From assembly GCA_905235705.1 (NCBI GenBank), contig CAJOML010000003.1, positions 1 to 42,657 on the forward strand: a stretch of 42,657 bases of DNA. The letters are read 5' to 3'. The translations under genes were made by a program, and so were the position numbers. How positions within the stretch are numbered: the stretch's first letter is position 1; each line of letters starts with the position of its first letter. Of this stretch, positions 1 to 9,800 are shown one piece after another. The notes beneath the pieces are model-generated. The model saw only the letters and a program-made list of their open reading frames with translations, did not search any database and was not told the DNA's origin. Origin of the DNA: an uncultured Bacilli bacterium. GTDB taxonomy: Bacteria; Bacillota_I; Bacilli_A; RFN20; CAG-826.

Positions 1-9
1 AATATCCAT
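1..9 (-). CDS. 5' end of a minus-strand gene running off the left edge
   Basis: Reverse complement reads acAAGGAGActtcccATGGATATT: SD-like AAGGAGA 6 nt before an ATG at position 9. Only three codons visible. Confidence 0.5.
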
Positions 10-106
10 GGGAAGTCTCCTTGTGATGTGAGCGATCAACATTGTAAGACTTCCTTTTTTCTTTGTTACCTACAAATAGCTAACGGTATCGCAACTTTTC
101 TCTTTT

Positions 107-691
107 TTGACTTTCCTGAGTTATGGCCCTATACTCGATACCATGTTAAGCGAAATTGAAGAAATGATCGTTTCAATGCAAACCATTTTAGGTAAGCAAA
201 GCGATTTTGAAGTCACGGTCAGACATTTTAATAGCCTAAAAGGGGTCACTGACATTGTTGGTCAAGGCTTCCTTAGCCGAGAAGAAGGGTATTATTTAGA
301 TGCGTCTTTCCTTTTCACCAAAGGGAAGAAATATCTTTATCTTTCCGATAACCAAGAGGTGAATTGCATTGGCGAAGGAGAGCCCCTTTCCCTTCGCGAT
401 TTTTTGCCGCAAAGCCTGGTTAAAAGCTTAGATGAAGCAAAGAAAGAGTTCGCTTCGATTGATAAAAGGGGAGCGTTATCTTTAAGGCGGGGCAGACAAA
501 TCAATATCATCATCAAAGATGACTTTATCAAAGAAATATCAGTGGTGGAGATGGATGATGTTTGCGTTGCCCCAAATGTCTATTCATCTGTCGAAAACGA
601 AACGACTTATTCCTTTACCCCAATCGAAAAAGGAAGCCGTCATTTAGACCAAGGGCGTCTTCAACATTTTAAGGATGCGAAGATAATTTAA
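107..691 (+). CDS. Hypothetical protein (start may be the internal ATG at 143)
   Basis: ORF of 194 aa, no family recognised; 7-nt gap to the next plus-strand ORF. Confidence 0.6.
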   Translation: MTFLSYGPILDTMLSEIEEMIVSMQTILGKQSDFEVTVRHFNSLKGVTDIVGQGFLSREEGYYLDASFLFTKGKKYLYLSDNQEVNCIGEGEPLSLRDFLPQSLVKSLDEAKKEFASIDKRGALSLRRGRQINIIIKDDFIKEISVVEMDDVCVAPNVYSSVENETTYSFTPIEKGSRHLDQGRLQHFKDAKII

Positions 692-698
692 GATACAC

Positions 699-1421
699 GT
701 GAGTTTATTTATGGTGGCGAAAAAGAGATTATTGATATATATCATTGTCGAAGTCGCTTTACTCCTAACTTTGGTTGGCTTTCAAATCGCAACCGTGATA
801 CAGGGCTATAAAGTCTACGATAAAAGCGCCCCCCTGTTTTATCCCTATATCGCCTTATTCCAGGTGAGTTTAACATTTATCTCACTTGCCTTTGCTTTAA
901 TCGAATTCATCATCAGCAAAAGGAAAAAGGCTTATTTTGTTTGGCCTTTATATTTTTTGATCATTTCCATCGCCGATATCTTCTTTTCCTTAACCCCATA
1001 TGTCCTCGGTGGTCATATTGGCTTTACGTGCGCTTATTTGTTGTTTCTTTTCTACCGTAAGCCTAAACGTTTCGAATATGTCATCTACGGGGTTTTAATT
1101 GCCGCTGGAATTTCAATCCTAGCCATCATCAAAAAACTTAGCCCGATGATTGGGGTTGATATAGCTTTAGGGGTGCTTCTCATATCGAATTTAGTTGCCA
1201 CGTGGATTAAATATGGGAAAAGCAAAGACAAAAATATCAGACTTTTCGCCATCGCCTTAACCATTATCGTCATCAGCGATTTGACTATCGCCTTAAGGGC
1301 CGTGATTTCAAATCCATTGGCTTTAAATCATGCCATTAGCCTTATCACGTGGCCGACCTATATTGCCGGGAATATCCTGTTAGTTATCGCTTTCTTAAGA
1401 AAGCAGGAAAGCCTCTTATAA
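699..1421 (+). CDS. Polytopic membrane protein, unknown function
   Basis: 240 aa with multiple hydrophobic segments; GTG start at 699 or ATG at 711; tail-to-tail overlap with the 1416-3524 gene. Confidence 0.65.
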   Translation: MSLFMVAKKRLLIYIIVEVALLLTLVGFQIATVIQGYKVYDKSAPLFYPYIALFQVSLTFISLAFALIEFIISKRKKAYFVWPLYFLIISIADIFFSLTPYVLGGHIGFTCAYLLFLFYRKPKRFEYVIYGVLIAAGISILAIIKKLSPMIGVDIALGVLLISNLVATWIKYGKSKDKNIRLFAIALTIIVISDLTIALRAVISNPLALNHAISLITWPTYIAGNILLVIAFLRKQESLL

Positions 1422-3524
1422 AGTGATATTTAAAATGTTTTCCTGATTGGAATAGGTGTAATCCACTTTTTTGGCAAGGCTACGGACAACCGATATTCCT
1501 AAGCCTCCGACTAAACCTTCTTCCAGACTATCTTGGACTAGTCTTTTTTTGGTTTCGAGGGGGTTAAATCTCTTTCCGTTATCTTTGATACGAAGGGTGA
1601 TTCCTTCCTCTTCACGAAAAAGGGAAATCTCGATATATTTTTTGCCCTTGGTTTTGGCGTAAGAAATGATGTTATTCATCACTTCATCTAAGATAACGCC
1701 GGCTTTTGAGGCGATGGCGATATCATCTTTTTCCAGGAGTTCACCGACTTTATCGCTTGCATCGGAGATATTTTCGAAGGTCGGGTTTTCATAATATAGA
1801 TGAAGGTCTTCTTGATTGAATTTAATGGCCATCATCGTCATATCGTCAAAGGCTTCCCCTTTGGCAAAGGCGGCCACCTCCGCGGTGACGTGATCAATCA
1901 ATTCCAGGGGCGAAGCGCCTTTGCCTAGGGCTTGGATAAGGCGCTGCTGACCGAATTCTTCTTCCTTTTCGTCGATCGATTCGTTGACCCCATCGGTATA
2001 AAGGAAAAGGATATCGTCTTTTCCAAGTTGGATTTCCTGCTCTTCAAAGGTCATGTTTTCAACTGCCCCAAGGACGAAATTGGGGGAGACTTCGATAGGC
2101 TTGGCATCTTTCCCTTTTTCAAGGCGAAGTGGGGCAAGGTGAGCGGCATTGGCGTAACGAAGAAGATATGTCTTTAAATCGATGATCCCGAAGAAAAGGG
2201 TGACGAAATAGTTTTCTTTATTGTTCTGGCAAAGACGGTTATTCGCCTCATATAGGATTTGGCCGGGGGTCTTGATGCTAGTAAGGGCAACCGACTTTAC
2301 CGCCTCCTTGGCCTTCATCATGAATAAAGCGGCCGGGATGCCTTTCCCTGAAACATCGGCGATGACGATGCCAAGGTGTTGATTATCGATGGGGAAATAA
2401 TCGTAAAAATCGCCGCCCACGGTCTTGGCTGGTTTCATGCTGGCGCGAAGTTCAATGCCATGAGTGAAGAAAGAGCCTTCGGGTAAGGATTCGAGTTGGA
2501 TTTTGCTGGCGACTTGAAGCTCGGCTTCCATTCTTTGCTGGATGGCGGCGTCTTTTTTAATATGGTCGACGTAGGTGATGATTTGCTTTTCCATGATGAT
2601 GATATCGCGGTAAAGATCGCTGATTTCATCATGGGTTCTGATGTTTGCCTCCACCTCTTTTAAGGGGAGGTTATTATTCATCATCGCCACAAAATCCTGC
2701 GCAGATCGCGAGGCTTTTTTGACGTTATTGACGATAAAAGCCTTAGCAAGGAAGGCGTAAGCGGTAACTAAAATCAAGGAAACGCCTAAGCAAGCAAGAA
2801 GCTCGGAAGCCACTTGTTCGGTTGTGTTTTTATTTAACGTGCCTAAGAGGATGACGTTTGTCGAATAGAAGATATAGGTCTTGCCATTAACTTCCCTAGT
2901 TAGGCTTTTGGCATAGGATCGGATGAAGTCGTTGTTAGAAGAAACGGTTTCGGTTAGTTCGCTTTGGGCAAAGAAAGCATTGGCCTCCTCGCTAGCGTTA
3001 GTGATGTATCCGCTGGGATTATCGGCGATGCCTTGGGTAGGGACGAAAAAGGAGATATCTTTCTTTCTTGCGACGTCATAAATGGAAATATCCATAAGCA
3101 TGGTGTCGTAATAGGCGTTGATGGTGGAGGCCTTTGTCAATAAATCGTTATAGATGTTGGCTCTTCTCCCCATATCTTGGCTAAATCCAAGGGTGCCGTT
3201 TCCTCCTCCGCCATAAAGAGAACGATTGAAGTCTTTAATATAAATAACCTTATCTTCCTCGCTTAGGGTGTCATAACGGTCGGCCATACCCTCATATTGC
3301 GCGAATAATGTATCGAAAATGTTGGTATCAGGACCAACCGAATCAAGAAAAAAGCCTGACATCAGGTGGTTAGCATCGCCACAATCATTGACATAGGATT
3401 GCTTCAATTTGTTATAAGAGACTATTGAAGAAATCGTTAAAGTGATGGCGGTGACGAAAAGAGTCAGCCCACCGGTCAGGGCGATGATTTTGGTTAGGAT
3501 TTGCGACCGCCTGATTTTAGCCAT
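1416..3524 (-). CDS. Membrane SpoIIE/RsbU-type PP2C phosphatase with HAMP-like linker and C-terminal RsbW-like HATPase domain
   Basis: N-terminal TM, extracytoplasmic region, second TM and HAMP-like region; PP2C core (GGDFYDYFPID, VIADVSGKGIPAALFM, LFLYTDGVNESID); C-terminal HATPase motifs (ILDEVMNNIISYA, LRIKDNGKRFNP, GGLGISVVRSLA). Confidence 0.9.
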   Translation of the reverse strand: MAKIRRSQILTKIIALTGGLTLFVTAITLTISSIVSYNKLKQSYVNDCGDANHLMSGFFLDSVGPDTNIFDTLFAQYEGMADRYDTLSEEDKVIYIKDFNRSLYGGGGNGTLGFSQDMGRRANIYNDLLTKASTINAYYDTMLMDISIYDVARKKDISFFVPTQGIADNPSGYITNASEEANAFFAQSELTETVSSNNDFIRSYAKSLTREVNGKTYIFYSTNVILLGTLNKNTTEQVASELLACLGVSLILVTAYAFLAKAFIVNNVKKASRSAQDFVAMMNNNLPLKEVEANIRTHDEISDLYRDIIIMEKQIITYVDHIKKDAAIQQRMEAELQVASKIQLESLPEGSFFTHGIELRASMKPAKTVGGDFYDYFPIDNQHLGIVIADVSGKGIPAALFMMKAKEAVKSVALTSIKTPGQILYEANNRLCQNNKENYFVTLFFGIIDLKTYLLRYANAAHLAPLRLEKGKDAKPIEVSPNFVLGAVENMTFEEQEIQLGKDDILFLYTDGVNESIDEKEEEFGQQRLIQALGKGASPLELIDHVTAEVAAFAKGEAFDDMTMMAIKFNQEDLHLYYENPTFENISDASDKVGELLEKDDIAIASKAGVILDEVMNNIISYAKTKGKKYIEISLFREEEGITLRIKDNGKRFNPLETKKRLVQDSLEEGLVGGLGISVVRSLAKKVDYTYSNQENILNITL

Positions 3525-3528
3525 GTTT

Positions 3529-3828
3529 TTATTCGATATTCAGGAAACGGTTAAAGCCGGTCGCTTGGAAGATTTCGGTAACGACGGGATTGACGTGGGT
3601 GATTTTCAATGTCTTGCCTTCGGCTTCGGCGTCTTTCTTAAAGACGATGAGGGCTCTTAAGCCAGCCGAGGAGATATATTGGAGTTTGGCAAAATCAAGG
3701 ACCAAGTCGAATCCTTTTCTTTCCTCCAAGGTGATTTTATCGGTCAATTCTTGGGCACCGACGGTATCCATTCTTCCTTCTAAGAAGATGGTGAGGGTGC
3801 CTTCTACTTTATTTGAGGTGATTTCCAT
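3529..3828 (-). CDS. STAS-domain anti-sigma factor antagonist (RsbV/SpoIIAA-like)
   Basis: 99 aa; GRMDTVGAQEL and phosphoacceptor-type motif LQYISSAGLRALI; 4-nt gap to the phosphatase gene. Confidence 0.9.
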   Translation of the reverse strand: MEITSNKVEGTLTIFLEGRMDTVGAQELTDKITLEERKGFDLVLDFAKLQYISSAGLRALIVFKKDAEAEGKTLKITHVNPVVTEIFQATGFNRFLNIE

Positions 3829-3846
3829 ATGGGTAACATCCTTTCT

Positions 3847-6800
3847 TTATATATCATCCCGGTCGAAGAAGCCGAGGGTTTCAAGCGCTTCGATGGCTTT
3901 CTTGAGGTATTCGAAGTCGGTAATGGGCCAACGATACCCTAGACGATACAGGGCCTGCACTGAATAGGATACATCGGAATCGATGAATTCGTGAGAGCGA
4001 TTATCACTTGAAGCGTAAGAAATAAGCGAAGAGACGATAGGCGCTTTCTTTTCGTCTAACATGGCTCCCTTCATGTTTGCTTTGAAGGTTTCGTCGTCGA
4101 CATTATCGATTTTGATGCCGATAAGATTCATGGCGGCGATGATATCGGCCATCTGGACGCGGTGGCAATTGAAGGAATGGAAGACGGTATATTCTACGGG
4201 TGTGGTGGCGAGTAAAAGAATCGTCTTCGCCGTTTCGTCGATCGGTGAGAAGTCGGTTTCCTTATGAAGCCCGGAGATGGGGAATTGGCCAAGGACCTTA
4301 TAACCTTTAAGGTTACGCATGAAGGCGTTGGTGACGGAATTGATTTGGAATTCGCCGTCGCTTTGTCTAGGCATAAGGTTGCCAACGCGGATGATTTTGG
4401 CATCCAGACCATCGTTTTCGATGGCGTCTAAGATGGCTTCTTCGGCTTTGAATTTGGAATGGCAATATTTATTGGAGATATCCTGCCCGAAATAGAGCTG
4501 ATCCTCTTTCATCTTATAATTAGAAGGGAATTTATGGTCGATGTTTTCGCCGGCTACCGATAAGGTCGAGACTTGGATGAATCTGGCTTTTTTCGCTTTG
4601 GCGACTTCGATGAGGTTTTTTACCCCGCCGACATTGACTTTTTCGATGATGTCGGAGCTAGCGAAGTGTTTGACGATCGCGGCCGCGTTAATGATGGTAT
4701 CGAATTCCATTCCCTCAAGACGTTCGAGAAGGTGGTCATCGGTGATATCCTCGCCGACGACTTTGACATATTTTTCGACCTCCTCTTCCAAAGGAGAATC
4801 GAAATAATACATGAGTAACCCTTTGATACGGTCAAGGGGGTCAAGTGTTTTCGAACGGACCAAAATGGTGGTTTCTATTCCTTGGGCAAGCAATTCGCGG
4901 AAGATATGGATGCCAAGGAAGCCAGTGGCCCCGGCAAGGAGGACTTTGCCGAGTTCCCTTTCTTTCTTAATGCCACCAAGGAAGGCGACGTTATTATGGG
5001 ATAAGGAAGAACGCTCGGCATCGTCGAGTGAGACGACTTTTTCTTCTTTGGGGGCGTTATCTTTATTCGATTCCATATAGGCGGCAAGTTCACGTGGGGA
5101 AGGATGGGCGAAGATGTCTTGATATGAGAGCGAATATCCCTTATTTAAGGCGAAAACGACGACTTTTGCGGCGCTTAAGGAAGTTCCGCCGATATCAAAG
5201 AAGCTATCATTTGCCCCGACTTTATCTAGCCCAAGGATTTGCTGATATGCCTCGGCAAATTCTTTTTCCAAAGGCGTTTCAGGGGCGACATATTCGGAGG
5301 AAGAATCAACGAAGACGGGTTTAGGAAGGGCGCGCTTATTGACTTTCTGATTTTGGTTAAGGGGGATCGCATCAAGCTGCATGATAGAAGAAGGCACCAT
5401 ATAAGCGGGTTTATTTTGCTTGATATGGGCTTTTATGGCATTGATGTCCAAATTGCTGGAGGCGGTGAAATAAGCGGCGAGGAATTTGCCGCCGGACTCG
5501 CTATCGAAAGCCTGGACGGTCGCATCTTTAATCCCGGGGAAGGAACGGATAGCCATTTCGACTTCCCCAAGTTCGATACGGAAGCCACGGATTTTCACCT
5601 GCCCGTCATTACGTCCGATAAAGTCGATTTCGCCATTATATAGACGCCTGACGATATCGCCGGTTCGATAGGCACGTTCATATCCTTTTTCATCGGAAAA
5701 AGGGTTTTTGACGAAAGAAGCAGCCGTTTTTTCGGGCAAATTCAAATATCCTAAGCCAACCCCATATCCGGAAATATAGAGTTCGCCAAGGGCACCGATA
5801 GGAAGCTCTTTGCCTAACCGATCAACGACATAGAGACAGTAATTATCCAATGGTTTTCCAATTGGCACGCGGAGATCTAATCCACTCACCGGATGAGCGG
5901 TGGAGAAGATCGTGCATTCCGTCGGTCCATAGCCATTGTGGAGAGTATAACCGGCAGGAGGTTCAATCGGGACGAGCTTTTCTCCGCCGACGGAGAGGTG
6001 ATGGAGGGAGCTCTTGCCGATTTCGCTAGCGAATAGACGTCCGACCTGCGTCGTCATGAAGCTATGGGTAACCCCATTTTTCTCAAAATAGGCTTCGAGT
6101 TGGTCGAGGTTCATGCGGATATCATCGGGCACGACGCAGACACCGGCCCCGCAAGTCAAGGCCGGATATAAATCCATCATCGAGGCGTCAAAGCCGAATC
6201 CGGCATAGGCGGCGACGACGTGATTGGGTTTCAAATCATAATAGCGATGATACCAGTGGCAGAAATTGATGAGGTTGCCTTGGGTTAACATCACCCCTTT
6301 AGGTGTACCGGTGGTGCCGGAGGTATAAAGAAGAATCATCAAATCGTCAAAAGAAGGACCCTGCAAGGCAATGTCTTCTTTAGGAAGGGAAGCGAAATCT
6401 TTGGTGAAGAGGACGGGCTTATTCCAGCTTGGTAGTTTGGAAAGAAGTTCTTCATCGGCGATAAGAATCATCGAAGAGGCGTCTTCGACCATAAAGAGCA
6501 AACGCTCTTCCGGATAAGAGCAATCCAAAGGTTGGTAGGCAGCCCCTGTCTTCATCACGCCTAAGGTGGATAAGACCATATTTTGGCTGCGGTTAATCAA
6601 GATAGAAGCGACTTTTCCTTTGCCTAAGCCTTGCTTAGCCAAAGCAAAGGCGATGCGGTCGGTGATTTCATCGACTTCTCGATATGTGAGTTTTTTGTCC
6701 TTATAGATGACGGCGACGTTGTTTGGATAGGTTTTGGCCGCTTTCTTGAAGGTGCTAATTAAGTCGGTTCTTTCAATCGGGGAATCAGTCGCATTCCACT

Positions 6801-9800
6801 GATCTAATTGGGCCTTCTTTTCTTCATTTAAGAAGGACATGTCATCGGGATCAACGCCATGGAGGAGTTGATTAAAGGCAAGCGAGGTGGCTTCTAATAA
6901 AGAAGTGACACTCCAAGCCTGATAACGGTCGCCATCATATTCGAAATGGAGACGATATCCTTCTTGCGTATCGGAAATGCTTAGCAATAAGGCGGCTTTG
7001 GCTTCGTTAAGGGAAAGCAAATCGATTCCTTCGATGGGCATATCGCCAAAGCTATAGCCTTGGGCGATTTTTCCTTCATAGACGAAGAGGATATCCGCCC
7101 TCATCTCGAATTCGTGGGCGATATCGGCAAAGGAGAAGGAATCATTAGCCATGCTTTTTTTGATTTGTTCGGCCACGTCTTGGACGTAACTTGTCCCCTT
7201 TTTACCGGGGAAGGGATCGCAGGTCACGGGTAAGGTATGAACGAACATACCGATGGAAGAACGAAGTCTTGCGTCGTTTCTGCCGTTATAAACGGTTGCA
7301 AAAATGGCATCATTTCGATTTAAGAATTTCGCAAGGGCTAGACCGAAAGAAGCAATCCAAAGGCTATTGGGGGTGGTTTTGGTGGAGGAGAGGAAGCTTT
7401 CGACTTCTTCTTTATCCGCTTTTACATCGATTTCGACTTCTTGTTTGCCCCTTCCTTTTTCGGCGTGATCGGGGACGGGGAGGCAATCGATGTCGCGACC
7501 TTCCAAGATGCTTGCATAATGCTGTTTTGCCTGATTGTATTCCTCACCTTGACGGAGCTTTTCTTCATCAAGGGACAAATCGAATTCGCTGTAGGCTTCT
7601 TTTTCTAGTTTCTCCCCCTTATAGGCGCGGTCGATATCTTTCATCAAGACGTCAAGGGATTCGCCATCGAAAATCATATGGTGGGCATCGAAGAAGAAGA
7701 CGTTTTCGGATTTGCCCTTAAGTAAGGCAACGCGAGTTAAGGGATCGTGGATGATATCAAAAGGCCTAACTAGGCTTTGCGCCCCGCCTTCTAAAGTATC
7801 GAGGTCAAAATGTCCGATAGGAAGGTCGCTTTCATCTTGGCGGAGAATCCTAAATTGCCCTTCTTCGTTGCTAATCAAACGGACTTTTAGATAAGGGTGG
7901 GCATCGAGAGCCTCTTTAACCGCTTTTGCGAAACGGTCGAGGTCGATTCCTTTAGGCAAGGTGATGGCGGTCGGCACGTTATAGATGGTGGTGTCAGGAT
8001 GGGCTAATGCCTCGGTAAGGATGCCTTGTTGGGCGGAAGTAAGAGGGTAATCTTTTTGTAAGGCATGGGTCTCGTCATTGTCTTTTTCGTTTAAATAGGC
8101 AAGGAGCTTCTCAATGCTTGAATGATTGACGAGTTCGCTTACGCGGACCGATTTATGAAGGAGGGAAGAAAGCTCGGATGTGAATTGCATGGCGCTAAGG
8201 GAGGTAAGGCCGATTAAATCGAAATCATCGGTAACCCCGAAATCACCATAGCCAACGATGCGGGCCAAGGCTTGATAGACTTTTTCCTCAAGTTCGTTAC
8301 GCGGGGCAATCGATGCGATGGAGGCGTGAGTTGGTTCAGGCAAGGCTTTGCGGTCGATTTTGCCACCGGGAGTCATTGGCATTTCATCAAGACGGATGAA
8401 AACGGTGGGGACCATGTATTCGGTTAAGCGCGAACCCATCTTGGCCTTGAGGTCGTTTTCATCAATTTCCCCTTCGGCTGAATAATAAAGGACAAGTTGC
8501 TTGTTTTTGACGCTGGCGAGGACTTGTTTGATATGAGGATAAGAGGAAGCGGCGTTTTCGACTTCGCCAAGTTCGATGCGGAAACCTCTAAGTTTGACTT
8601 GGAAGTCGATGCGTCCGCAGTATTCGAGTTCGCCTTCTTCGTTATATTTGGCGAGGTCACCTGTTTTATACATCTTCTCTCCAGGTAAGAAGGGGCAGGG
8701 GATGAAGCGTTCTTCGTTGAGTTCGGGACGATTATAGTAGCCACAGCTCATTTGAATGCCAGAAAGGCAAAGCTCGCCGATCATGCCACGAGGCAAAAGA
8801 TTCCCGAAAGGATCGCAGATGAAAGAATAAGAATTCGGGACGGCCCGACCAATGGGAATATCTTTGTCTTTTTCCTGGTCGACTAAATGGGCGGATGAAC
8901 AAACCGTGAATTCGGTTGGGCCATAGCCGTTATAGACGCGGATATTCGTCTTTTTGGTGGGCAGTAATTTTTCACCACCGACGACCATGTAATTGAGCTT
9001 TAAATCGGGATGGGCATTGATTAAGGACATACCGATTTGGGTGGACATCGTCAAGCCGGTGATTTTGTTGTCGCGAAGATAAGCGTAAATCAAATCCAAA
9101 TCCATGCGCACTTCTTCGGAGATGATATGAAGTTCCCCTCCGACGGATAAGGAAGCGAAGATATCGTGGACGGAGGCATCGAAAGAGAAGGAGGCGTGGA
9201 CGGCGGCGACGCTTTGCTCGGAAAGATCAAATGCGGCGATATGCCAAGAGAATTCGGCCACAAGCGATTTATGGAGGATAACGACGCCTTTAGGCTTGCC
9301 CGTTGAGCCCGAGGTATAAATCATATAGGCACGTCCATCAAGTTTGGAAAGATTGATCGGTTCGGCTTGTTTGCATTCTTCGAGCATTTTTTCGATGAAT
9401 GGTTCGTCTAAAACGAATTTCGCGCCGGAATCCTCGATCATATATTGGATACGGTCGGCGGGATAAGTGGGGTCAACCGGGATATAAGCCCCGCCGGCTT
9501 TCATAATCCCAACCAGGGAAGAGATGAATTCTTTGACTCGTTCGGTTTTGATGACGACGAAATCATTAGGCTGCAAGCCGTGATTAAGCAAATAGGAAGC
9601 GATGCGGTTAGAGACTTCATCTAATTCGCCATAGGTATATGACCCGTTTTTCGCGATGACGGCCTTTTTATTTGGATGTTTCTTGATTTGCTCCAAGAGG
9701 ATATCGATGAAAGTTTTATCTTTTTGATAATCGAGGTCTCCACCATAGGAAAGGGCGATAAGTTCTTTCGTTTCTTTTTCATCGACGATCGTGATTTCTT

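Noticed and set aside
7191-7721. 176-aa plus-strand ORF antisense to the NRPS
   Set aside because: Arg-rich low-information translation fully inside a well-supported opposite-strand NRPS; typical codon-bias shadow ORF.
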